Origin: Gelatoporia subvermispora B
Taxonomy: Eukaryota; Basidiomycota; Agaricomycetes; Polyporales; Gelatoporiaceae
Length of the DNA stretch: 64,000 bases
Direction: 5' to 3'
NCBI GenBank assembly: GCA_000320605.2
Contig: KB445794.1
Span: forward strand, 298,844-362,843
A program made the translations under genes and the position numbers. The notes under the pieces were generated by a model, which saw nothing but the letters and a program-made list of their open reading frames with translations, was not told the DNA's origin and made no database searches. Position 1 is the stretch's first letter, and each line of letters begins with the position of its first letter. Positions 12,329-22,448 of this stretch are shown here, one piece after another.

Positions 12329-13672
12329 CTAATCAGGAAAACTGTTGATCTCTAGCGCGGAATCCAGCAAAAATCTGAAGAAGCTTTGTTGTGCCAGGTC
12401 GCTCTCATCGATGTCCTCAAAGACTTGCGTGGATTCGGCTGGGGCTTGCGTTGTTTCCATGACGTTGTATGACGGAGTATATCTACTTGCAGCACCGTCT
12501 GCATATGGGTTGTATGCCGTGCGGTCACTCCCGTACAGCGTGAATTCACCACACGCTGCTTTGTGACGACGCGGGCGTGGAGATAGATATGGGTGAGCAA
12601 CATCTCTGACAACTGCTCGCTGCTTTCTCGGCTTTCCAGAGGAGTTTTGACCCGGGACATAGTATCGAAAAACATCTTTTTCGCCATGACCTCCAATACA
12701 AGGCTCCGACGAAGTAGCGGGGAAACCCATCTGCAAGATGGCTTCCACGGAGGGTCTCGCCGACCTTCTGATGCTGATATGTGGAACGTCCGTATCGTCC
12801 GAGAAGTAGGCTGGTCTTTTGTGGGATGGTCGATACTGTGGCGGACCATCTCTTGCAAGCGTCGGTGGGTATTGCTCCAAAAACAACATGTGTGCCTCTA
12901 GGACTCTCGTACCCTCTTCAGCCGCCTGGTACATTAGCTGCGATGTGGAAGCGATCTGCCGGTCTGGGGTCCCAATGTCGTTGTCCTGAATTGGAGGGTA
13001 GGAGACATGGCATGCATCGGGATCATAGGAGTCGAGGTGAGCTGCGTGGAATTGTTCAAAGTCATGATAGCCGCAGAGAGATGTCAATGATTTGCACGGC
13101 TCAGAATCGACATGCCAGTCGTGACACTTTCTTTGTGATTTGGGAGGGATCTCGAGATAGTTGTCCGTGCCCGGCATGAAAGCAGTGACGATTGACGTCT
13201 CTTCAGGTGAGTCCCCAACGAGCTGAGAATTGGCGTTCTCCTCTGAACTCGGCGAATAGCACCAGTAATTTGTATCTTCTGGGCGACTGCAAAACACGCC
13301 ATGAAATACGTTGCCATTGGCTAGGACCGATGGATCGGAGCAGCTTTCGTGCTGTGGCGAAGGTATCTCTTTGAAAGGTGTTCGCATTTGCCGTCGGTAC
13401 CACTCATACTGCTCCCGCCCGCCGTCAGAAGAGGAAGTCGGTGGAGAGAGCATAGGGGTGGTCTCCATTGAGGCATCTGGAGACTCGATGATTCTATAAT
13501 TCAACCAAGGATTTTGCGCCAACCAATCAAGGAGGTCCAGGATAGCAGTGTTAAGCATGGTGTTGTTACTGCCGTGGTCAGTCATGGCACGATACAGGAT
13601 AGCCTGCCCTTCAGCAGAAATAATAGGGCTTTTCTCGATGGAGTGGAAGAGGTGTAGGTACAGTGAGGACAC
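12329..13672 (-). CDS. intronless orphan protein, 447 aa
   Basis: This is a single uninterrupted frame of 447 codons, unusual here because nearly all neighbours are cut by many introns. No family was recognised. The first 55 residues (MSSLYLHLFHS to LLDWLAQNP) look helical. The middle is Ser/Pro/Asp-rich and probably disordered. A basic stretch (KPRKQRAVVRD, then PRPRRHK) lies near residue 360. The last 30 residues (DIDESDLAQQSFFRFLLD) are acidic with hydrophobic residues, a pattern seen in activation or docking segments. Such a layout would suit a nuclear regulator, but no DNA-binding fold is visible. The length and sensible composition argue for a real gene. Confidence 0.55.
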   Translation of the reverse strand: MSSLYLHLFHSIEKSPIISAEGQAILYRAMTDHGSNNTMLNTAILDLLDWLAQNPWLNYRIIESPDASMETTPMLSPPTSSSDGGREQYEWYRRQMRTPFKEIPSPQHESCSDPSVLANGNVFHGVFCSRPEDTNYWCYSPSSEENANSQLVGDSPEETSIVTAFMPGTDNYLEIPPKSQRKCHDWHVDSEPCKSLTSLCGYHDFEQFHAAHLDSYDPDACHVSYPPIQDNDIGTPDRQIASTSQLMYQAAEEGTRVLEAHMLFLEQYPPTLARDGPPQYRPSHKRPAYFSDDTDVPHISIRRSARPSVEAILQMGFPATSSEPCIGGHGEKDVFRYYVPGQNSSGKPRKQRAVVRDVAHPYLSPRPRRHKAACGEFTLYGSDRTAYNPYADGAASRYTPSYNVMETTQAPAESTQVFEDIDESDLAQQSFFRFLLDSALEINSFPD

Positions 13673-14510
13673 AAGAATGTGCGTTCAGATCAGCATGACT
13701 GAGAATCTCCTGCGCCACAGAGCACATGGCCTAACATGATCGGAAGCCGTCACTACCTACCCGCCACATTCTTGAGAATTACATCTGTATATTTATAATT
13801 AAATAGAGAGGTCAGGTGGCTATGGCGCTCTGTTCCGCCTTTTGAATCTAAGAATTTGGGCACGCGCAAAGATGATCTGTGTACCGAATAGGCAGTCCTC
13901 CTTCCGCATTTGGCATTTTGTAAGAAGGAAGCATGAATCCTCGAACCTGGGAAGTACTCGCTAAGATCTCGGTTTCAAGGTGACCTCGAAACAAGTGTCA
14001 GCGACAGCATCTCATTTCGACCGTTCCTTACGTTTGTCACGGATGTGCACACATTGTTTCATTGTGGCGCACATCGTTGCAGCATGCTCTGACTTAACCC
14101 ACGACAGGCCAGTGATGATATATGACTTCATTGAGAGAAACAACGGAAGTAATGCTCAACTAGTGCCCATCTTAAGCACTTCTTGTGTGCAAGCCTCAGT
14201 CTGAGTGTAATGCTGTGTAATGATTACCCAGCTCTATCATGAGCTTACTTTCTGCAAAGGTCCGACGGCATTTCGGCAGGTCTATATGCTTTGCCGGAGC
14301 TCCGCCGTGCATAAAAATAGGTCACCAGCCCCGAAGCCGGGCTTCCGCCACCTCCACTGCTCCAGGCCGCTCAGAATCTACCGACACAACTCGCAACACA
14401 ACTCGCAACAGATTGCACGGTCTTATAGACGTTGACTCTGTTGTTTGTCTTATGTTACTCGTACAAAATACGTTGAAACTTCCTGCGCAGATTCGATACT
14501 AGCCGCCATT
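13673..14510. other. intergenic
   Basis: This lies between the start of the 447-codon gene and the 3' end of GLO1. Only short unconnected frames were seen; nothing is assigned. Confidence 0.4.
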
Positions 14511-15324
14511 TCACGAAGGGAAGTAGCCCTTGAGGATTTCAACCCAGTACCTGAAGAGAATTCGATACATTAGCGCGTATTATTGGCCATATACTTTCGA
14601 GGGCATACCCGTCGGGGTCGAGGATGAAGGCGATGCGCCTCATCTTGCCGTCAGTGGGGCGCTTCTGGAACTTCACACCGAGACTCTCAAAGCGTTCGCA
14701 GGCTTTGTCGACATCATCGACGGTGAGGGCAATGTGCCCAAAGCCCCTTCCGGGCTCCGAGTTTCCGGAGGCGTATCCCTTGAAGTCAGGGTCGGACTCG
14801 GTGCCGTGGTTGTGGGTGAGCTCGAGGATGCCCTCGCGGCCGAAGCGTGTCTCGGCGGTAACGTTATCGCCATGGTCGAAGCAGAGGAAATACAAAGTGA
14901 ATGAATCGTATTCCTTCTCTACAATTCGAGAGATCAACTCCCAATGCGGATAGGAGATGTGGTTGAGAACGTACTCTCCACCAGGGTCATGCCGAGAATC
15001 TGATGGCGTCGTCGGGTTAATGTCCGAATGCCTGTCTAGTGGCCGATGATGCCTACCTCGGTGTAAAAGTGCAAAGACGGCTTCGGATCCTTAATTCGAA
15101 GCATGGTGTGGTTAAACTGGGTACCATCGCGGTCAACGGATGATATCTACGGCGCACGGTGGCTCGCACACCTTGAAACTAGCTGTCTCTGCTGTCCGCG
15201 GCATCCTTGCAATATTCGCTGTTGTAAATGACCGCTGTTTGTGATGGTAGATGAAAGAGGGGCGAAAGATAGGCCTAGGGGCCAGCCTGAGAGCTGAATA
15301 TACGCGGTGCGCCGAAAGGGACAT
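14511..15324 (-). CDS. GLO1: glyoxalase I (lactoylglutathione lyase)
   Basis: Glyoxalase I converts the methylglyoxal-glutathione hemithioacetal to S-lactoylglutathione. Exons are 15324-15172, 15116-15057, 14999-14975, 14918-14609 and 14550-14511; they sum to 588 nt and 195 residues. Family signatures are [11 protein letters not shown] at the N-terminus, [21 protein letters not shown] and the end [13 protein letters not shown]. The last intron starts inside the Gly codon of DPDG; reading through it gives a false C-terminus. The first 40 residues are rich in Arg and hydroxylated residues with no Asp or Glu, as in a mitochondrial leader. A second in-frame Met (M41, MPRTAET) sits just before the conserved domain and could give a cytosolic form. 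Divergent from COQ6 across a MITE. A broken second copy lies at 35391. Confidence 0.92.
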
Positions 15325-15361
15325 GGTTCGCCGGAGGCGGCCCTCCTCCCGCTGCTAAAGG

Positions 15362-15757
15362 TACTGTAGTCGAGGTAATTATAACAAATGGTCACGTCAC
15401 AGCCAGGGTTTGTTTTGTTAATTCGGTGAGATGTCATGTCACAATTGACCTCGTTTGTTAAGGGTCTGACCATGTCTCCCAGGGCTAACATCGTTCAAAC
15501 GCTCCCGGAATAGACAAATTTACTCTTCTGACCAAAATTTTCGCTACAAGCTACCCAGAAATTGCAAGAGCTCCTCGTTTTCGCTCATTCTGGAGTGATT
15601 TTGTCGGTTTCGTGCTGTGTTATTGGCCATTTGTTAGCTATGTCAGAGCCAAAGTTTGCAAAGGTCACATCACGTCGGAAGCCGTTTGTTATGGATTTGA
15701 CCCATTTGTTAGGTCACACGGTCACACCCGTTTGTTATAATTACCTCGACTACAGTA
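15362..15757. mobile_element. MITE with 27-bp perfect inverted ends
   Basis: Positions 15362-15388 and 15731-15757 are perfect reverse complements over 27 bp. The outermost dinucleotide is TA on both sides, so the element may be 15364-15755 (392 bp) with 25-bp terminal inverted repeats beginning CTGTAGTCGAGG and a TA target duplication, as in Tc1/mariner/pogo-type elements. It has no open frame worth naming and no transposase. Inside are direct copies of TTTGTTA at 15414, 15454, 15630, 15685 and 15705, plus one in each terminal repeat; such subterminal repeats often bind a transposase. The element fills most of the 507 bp between the GLO1 and COQ6 start codons. The TA duplication is an inference, because TA is itself palindromic. 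Confidence 0.75.
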
Positions 15758-15831
15758 GGCGTTCCCCGGCCCGGGTCTGCCGTTGCGTCACCAACAAGCC
15801 GCCGGTGGCTGAGGCGCCCACACAACCTCGC

Positions 15832-17883
15832 ATGCTTACTGCCTTCCGAGTCTCAAAGCGTCGCGTCCGACTGGCGACAAGGGCGACGCGTTCGCTGTCG
15901 ACAACAGCAAACCATGAGGAAAGCGACATAGTAATTGTCGGAGGAGGACCTGCGGGCCTGACGCTTGCTAGTGCCCTAGGTGCGCATATTCAGATGCCTC
16001 AGACCTTGATCAGCTGAACAAGGTTCTGGTACATACCACAGGGTCGTCACATGCAGTGCGAGATACGCTCAAAGTGACACTGATTGAAGCTGGAGACCTG
16101 GATAAAGTACGAGGATGGTCTATGCAGCCGGGCAAGTTCTCGAACAGGGTTAGTTCGATCACCAACGCGTCCCAGGCATTTCTGCAGGGTGAGTCTTTTG
16201 CTACTCTTGATGGCCTGGGGTCATGGGATCGTGTATGCTATAAGTGTGAAGGATCTATGTGTCTGTATGCACATGGAGAACGTTGGTGCCCGATCTCAGG
16301 ATACCTTGAAACTAATTGTTTCCCGGTTCTTCAGATATCGGCGCGTGGGATCATGTCGGAGTCGAGCGAACGTGTCCTATTGAAGAGATGCAGGCAAGGC
16401 AGATGAGGTGCAGAACAGAAAGGAGAACTCATAGTCATTTCGTAGGTCTGGGATGGCATCTCCGATGCTCGTATCATGTTCTCTGCCGCAGAGATGCCTT
16501 CACCAGCCGGGTTTCCTCAAGGGGAGATGGCCCGCCTGACAGAAAATCTCAACCTCCAGCGAGCACTTTTACGCCATTTAGCGTCGCACCCGACCATCCA
16601 GCTCCTGGATAAGGTCAAATTACAGTCTATATCTTGCGAGGAACGTGAGGGAGGCGGCTGGCCACTCGTCCACCTCTCTGATGGCCGTGTCCTGCGCGCC
16701 CGTCTCCTCGTAAGTGCGCATACACTCCACCCAAGCGTTGTCTCACATTACCAGGTCGGAGCAGATGGACCAAACTCTCCCGTACGCGCATTCTCGGGTA
16801 TTCAGTCTTACGGATGGGCATACGACACGCATGCAGTTGTTGCAACGCTCGACCACGTACCGCGCTCGCCCTTCGAACCGCCAAACACGACCGCGTACCA
16901 GCGCTTCCTGCCCACTGGACCCATCGCCTTCCTGCCGATCTCCGCAACCGCCTCATCTCTGGTCTGGTCCACGACCCCCGCGCTTGCGCGCAGGCTTGTC
17001 GCATCTGAGCCCGCCGTCCTCGCAGACATGATCAACGCAGCGTTCCGCCTCCCAGAAGTGTCCATGCGCTACCTGCATGACCGCCTGCTCGAGGCCGATG
17101 CACCGCTCTCGGCTTCTGTGTTGCGCGACGAGATTGCGTTCCGCGAGCGCGCGCACGGGGTCGACCCGCGCTCTGCCTACGCTGTGACGGTTGGAGCGAC
17201 GACGGGCGTACCCCCAGCAGACGCAGACGCGGTCCCGCCCCTTGTCACGTCGATACAGCCAGGTACCGTTGCGTCATTCCCGCTGCGGTACAACCACGCA
17301 GACGCGTACGTTGGCGAGGGTGCAGGCGCGCGTACTGTCCTTGTCGGCGATGCGGCACACACTGTCCACCCACTCGCAGGCCAAGGCCTCAACATGGGCC
17401 TTGCGGACGTCGAAGCACTTGCAAGATGTATTCACGACGCGCTTTCCCGAGGCGGAGACATTGGTCAGCGACGAAATGATCTGGAATATCTATTTGGCTG
17501 ACAACTTCGTAGGCTCATACACCGCGCTCCTGCCTTACGCTCGCGAGAGATACTTCGAGAACCACAAGATTATGTCTGCGGTGGACAAGTTGCACAAACT
17601 CTACGCGGCTCAGTCCGCGCCCGTTGTCTGGGCACGCAGCGTCGGGGTCGAGGTGCTAAACGAGCTGGACACGCTCAAGGCTGCGGTCATGATGACGGCA
17701 GGGAGCGGACGGTACTCCTCGCAGTCTGCGAAGGCCGTCGGCTGGGACCTCGCCGCAAGCGGTATCGAAAACGTCGCACGGGGTGTTGGCGCCGCGAAGA
17801 GCGTAACGGATGCTCTGATCGGGATCGCGGGTGCGGGTGTGCAGGGTCTGCTGAGACAGGTCACCAGTCCCCGGCGTTCATGA
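15832..17883 (+). CDS. COQ6: ubiquinone biosynthesis FAD monooxygenase Coq6
   Basis: Coq6 is a mitochondrial flavin monooxygenase that hydroxylates C5 of the ubiquinone ring within the CoQ synthome. Exons are 15832-15979, 16057-16188, 16335-16393, 16446-16709, 16755-17463 and 17513-17883; they sum to 1683 nt, 560 residues. The first 25 residues are Arg/Ser/Thr-rich with no acidic residue, a mitochondrial leader. Then come the FAD motif VIVGGGPAGL, the VGADGPNS (DG) motif and GDAAHTVHPLAGQGLNMGL, all diagnostic of UbiH/Coq6 hydroxylases. The third intron (16394-16445) has a GC donor (CAG|GCAAGG); available GT donors give the wrong frame into VWDGISDA. The start codon is only 75 bp from the end of the MITE, so the 5' UTR may start within the element. 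Confidence 0.9.
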
Positions 17884-18384
17884 ATGGGGCTATGTCGTGG
17901 TTGGTTATACAGTGATACTCTTGCGGACTACATATTTGCATTTGCTGCCAAAGCCGTCAGCGAGACATAACCAGAACGGACGCGTATGCGTTTCCCAGAC
18001 TCCATATTCGTGCGCAGGATCACGAAGATACACAACAGATTGCCCAGGGGCGTAATTACGCAGTCCGTATCGTATATTATATATTGCGTAGCGTCCATTG
18101 TCCTCGGGCGCGCCGCACGAGCTGGCGCTAGATCGAAAGGAACGACGAGGACGGTAGTGGTCCAGCGTATGCGGACATGCGGCGCGGCGGCGCCCATACA
18201 ACTTATATTGCAGGGATATCTAGATGTTGAATGGCTAGGAATGGGAGTTGTCATGGAGTGAGCACGTAGACGAGACAAGTGAGAATGAGAGGAACACAGC
18301 CGAAGTTGCTAAAGTTCGAGATGCGGAAGACGAAGAGATGCGATGTATAGAACATGAACGGGGTGGGGTCCAGCGCGCACGGCC

Positions 18385-21148
18385 TCACCTGTGCCGCCGC
18401 TGCTGTTGCTGCTGCCACAGTGCCAGCGGGACGTCCTCCTCTTCGCTCGGGCGCCGGTTGTTCTGCACGACCGCATGTGCACTCGCGCCCTTCTTGAGCT
18501 TCCCGTTCATCTGAGAGCCTGGCGGCGGCGCGGCTGATGCAGACATCGAGCGCCCCGGTAGGCGGCCGCCACTGTACGGCTGCTTCTCCTGCGCGGGAGT
18601 GTAGCGGTTACCCGCAGGCGGTGAGCGCGCGCGCCGCGGGGGTGAGTTAACAGGACTGAGAGGGGGCGAAGCCGTCCGTGGCGGGGAGGCGGCGCTGCGC
18701 GTCGGGGACCCTGTCGAGGTGAGCCATTGCGACTGCTCGAGCTCGACTGCGACGGGAGGCATCGCGCCTGGTGGGAGAGACGAGGTGCCGGTCACGATGG
18801 GGCCGTATGGCTGGCCCTGCGCGGCCCCGTCGGGCGTGTTGTAGTAACGATTTGCCTGCTGTGGCTGCGGTTGTGCGAGCGGTGCATACGGCGCAGGCGC
18901 ACTGTTCGGGCCGCGCACAGGTGGTTGTCCTTGGTACGCACCGTATCCGCCGCCCGTCGGTGGAGTCGAAGCTGACCTTGGTGTGCCCCCGCCGCTCCCT
19001 GATGCGCCGTAAGCGTGCGATTGCTCCATCGCCCGGTGCTGCATATCGTATTGCGGACCGCGCACTGGGGTTTCCGCACGGCGCGTGCTAGGTGTCCCCG
19101 CAGGCGACGCCTTGGTGAGGCTCCCGCGTCGCGACTGCGCCTTCTGCTCCTGCCGCTCGCGCTCTTCGCGCTCTTGTCGCTCCTTCTCCGCGCGTTCGCG
19201 CTCCTCCTTTTCCTTCTGCTCACGCTCGTTCTGCTCCTTATCCTTGTCCGCTCCCTCGCCAGTACCAGCACCACCTGCTGGAGCTTGTGACGATGACGCC
19301 GCGTTCCCGTTCCCGTTCTGCGGGCCCTGCTGCGTCTTGTTGATGACACCGAGGTACCAGAACATGAGGTTGCTGATGAGCACCTGCTCGTATAGTGGGC
19401 GGCGCGGGTTCGCGAGCTTGATGTGACTCAGCCGGTAGATCGCGCGCTCGACATGAATTGGGTAGCGAGCATACGCTCCCTGGAGCTGTGGAGATGGCGA
19501 CGGAACATAGTTCTTGGAGGACTTGGAGGCGCCGAGAAGTGCAACAGCAGCCTCCCGACCGCTCCCTGAGCCAATGGGTTGAGCAGGCTCCACCTGCTTC
19601 TTCTTCCCTCCGAAAAGCGAACCGAAAAAGCCAGTGTCCTTCTCCTTCTCCTTCTCCTTGTCTTTCTCCCGTTGCTCTTTCTCCTTCTCCTTCTCCTTCT
19701 CCTTGGACTTTTTGCCGCTCTTGTCGCTCCCCCACTTGAACAGCCCTTTTCGATCCTTCTCCCGTCGGTTCTCAGACGCAGCAGGAGATGGAGGATGATA
19801 CGGCGCGGATTCCTGAAGTGATGGGCGTGGTCTGGGGGTAGGAGTGGGGACGGGTGCAGGCGCAGGTGCAGGCGCCGGTTCTGGGGCAGGGGGTTCAATG
19901 GGTTCCGGAGAAGCAGATTGTGGCGATGGCGTCTCAATGGGAATGGAGGGTGCACCAGCTCGATGGGGTTGCGGATGGTGTAATGGCGGAGGGACAGAAG
20001 GGTCCGTTGTAGTATCTGCAGCTGGCTCCGGGGGGTCCGGCTCTGGCGGAACTGGCGGTGGCGACGTGGTTGAGAATTCCAACGAGAAGTCAGACCGCGT
20101 AGCATGGGCGGTCGAAGATTCTTCGCTGTCTTCCCTGGCATAGGCATCGTAGATCTCCTCACTAAACGATTCTGGTCGCGGAATCGGGGGGATCTCTGCC
20201 AGCGTCTCTGCACGCGGCCTCCGGATGATGGGCTCGCCGTCACCGTGCTCACTGGAAGACATGTCACTCGAGGTGCGCGTGTCCATCGTGGCGCGCCCGA
20301 GAGATTTTCGTCGACTGCGCGTAGTATTGAAGCGATGCGCCCCCTCACCGGTTTGACCGGGTTTCCGAATTTTCGTCCGGTTGGAACGACGCAACACTTG
20401 GTCCCGAGGCGGCACAATAATGGGCACATCGGCGTCGTCTCCAAGATCCGGCATGTTATCCATCTTGTCTATGGCTGCGCCGGAGATGTGCATCAAAGCG
20501 TGGCGAAGAGGAAAAGCTCGTCGTACCTGACGGCGCGATGTTAAGGCTAAGGCTACGCCTCAAGATCGTCCTTAGCTTGGAAGGATCATCACTCTTCGAT
20601 GCTTCCTCGGCGAGCTCTTCCAGCTTCTGAAGGTCGCTGATGGTTAGCTGTGGTCCAGAGTTGGCGAGATAGCTTGTCCGATTCCGCCGGATTGGCACAA
20701 CCCGCTCCTCTTCAATGCCATCATTATCTGAAGGTTTGTACTGCCGGCTCAGCATTGAACTCTTCCTCCCTAGCCCAGCAGAACCCGTGGAGCTAGAGCG
20801 TTCCAGCACACCGCTTCCATCAGCAGGAGCGCGCGCATGTTCCTTGAGAAATGCCCTAAACTCTGCCGGCGCAATTTCAGGATGAAGGCGCGCCGGGACC
20901 CAGAAGAGATGAAAAGGATCATCTGCAGGACTTGTGTTGTCCGTCTCGGCGCTGTCTTCGTGTGAGCTGCTGCTGCTGGACTCGTCGGTTGGCGTCCAGT
21001 ATGGCGTCTGCGAGTGTGTTTGGGCGGAGGCCTCTGGGAGATCAGGATCCAAGAGCAGAGCACCAGGGCCGCCCTGAGCCGTCGACCGTCTTCTAAGATC
21101 GCGGAGAGCTTCGACCTCCCGCTGGATCTCGTATTCGGAGGGCTGCAT
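18385..21148 (-). CDS. Zds1/Zds2-like cell polarity protein
   Basis: Zds proteins regulate PP2A (Cdc55) location, Cdc42-linked polarity and mitotic entry in yeasts. Exon 1 is 21148-20527 and exon 2 is 20474-18385; together 2712 nt, 903 residues. The diagnostic Zds C-terminal domain is at about residues 545-587 (19336-19464, YPIHVERAIYRLSHIK through LISNLMFWYLGVINK). Most of the rest is predicted disordered: Ser-rich N-terminus, Pro/Ala repeats, a Lys/Glu-rich tract encoded by CTT/CTC repeats, and a Glu/Arg-rich coiled-coil-like stretch after the domain. In budding yeast the Zds domain is near the protein's end; here about 315 disordered residues follow. An in-frame Met 56 codons upstream of 21148 begins an Arg-rich, unlikely extension, so the start at MQPSEYE was preferred. 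Confidence 0.85.
19638..19706. repeat. imperfect CTTCTC tract within the ZDS1-like gene
   Basis: These are tandem CCTTCT/CTTCTC units read on the minus strand as alternating Lys-Glu codons, giving a charged low-complexity run just before the Zds domain. It is likely to vary in length between strains. Confidence 0.8.
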
Positions 21149-22448
21149 GGCGAACTGACGACGAGGCGGCGATGAGCTACGAGCGAGGCGGGGGCAGGCG
21201 ACGGTCGAGCTGAACGGCGGCCAGTGCTGTCGTCGTCGACGACGCCGTTGTTGTCGAGATGGACGACGAGAGCACGAGACGAGCAGCGAGCCGTGGACAG
21301 CCGTATGCAACTGCACCTTGCTTCATCAAGCCTGCTTCTCTCATTGCCATTTCGTCCGTTTCCCGCTCCGTTATTTTACTGACAGTCCGGTCGTTTTGTG
21401 CAAAGAATGGCCGTAACGGGACATGCACATCCGTTCCAATTGGGTAAACGCTGGATAATGTTTCGGAGTCTGAATATGCTACAAAATATGAAGGCATAGT
21501 ATTTCGGCCCCCGAAATATTGAGGCCAGATAGGAGGCGAAAAACTCAGCACACCCCAGAAGTTATTTTCCTTGTTGTCGTATTCGTCTTTCGTCATCGCC
21601 ATCACCGGCACCCTGCGGCACCGAGCTGCGCTCGAACAAGATGACCATCTTTCCTTGACCACCGCACTTTGTAATCGGCCGCGTGTCGATACCTGTTCAC
21701 GTTCAGGATAGTGTGTTGCCCTGACACATGCATCGTGGACCATACTTCACGTCCGCAGCAAACAAACGAACATACTCATAATTACCTCTCAAAGCGTACA
21801 GAGCTCGGGCAATGTGATGCTTCTTCGGACCGGCTCTCCTTGTCATCGGAGTAATGAGGTGAGCTGCGACTTCATACGATCTCCCAAGCGACCCATGCCG
21901 AGCCATGGCGTTTGCACGCAATAGGTGTAAGATCCCTGGTATCTGAAATAAAGCAGAACGGCCGTCTCGATTTCGTGCCCGGTGTGCCTCTGAAACTACC
22001 GTGGCGTTTCAACCACCATTTTTGTTGTGCCGCGGAGTATGAGTGTGAACGGATTTGCGATATCTGCTCACATTGGACATTCTATTGACCAATTATACTG
22101 GCTTCTATATCTGCAAGTCTCGGAGTTAATAGTGTTCCTCTCGGTATATATTTGGCCCCTATCACACTGTGCTGGTTGTATGCTCGCTAAATTCCCAGGT
22201 GAACAGAACCCATAGTTGCTCCTAAGTGTCATCAGTTGTTTGCGTGTTTCGCAGCTCGAGAATCACCGCAGCCCGTACAATAAGATCTGCCGAGCTCATA
22301 GATTGCATCCCTCAAACTACGAACGATTGCGATTAAATATTCGAACTTACATATCCAATTTTGCTCCGGGGCAGTAACCGTTTACTGGCATTCATAAGAC
22401 GGCTGCTTTTTACTGATGCAATTCGCGACAACTTCCCCTCACACAACC
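21149..22448. other. divergent intergenic region
   Basis: This separates the divergent ZDS1-like and flavin monooxygenase genes. No gene is supported. A short hairpin (ATTTCGG, spacer, CCGAAAT) lies near 21500. The frame continuing upstream of the ZDS1-like start is judged to be 5' UTR. Confidence 0.4.

Noticed and set aside
19428..20444. 338-codon minus-strand frame with many Arg codons
   Set aside because: It is an out-of-frame shadow of the ZDS1-like gene, which has the conserved domain.
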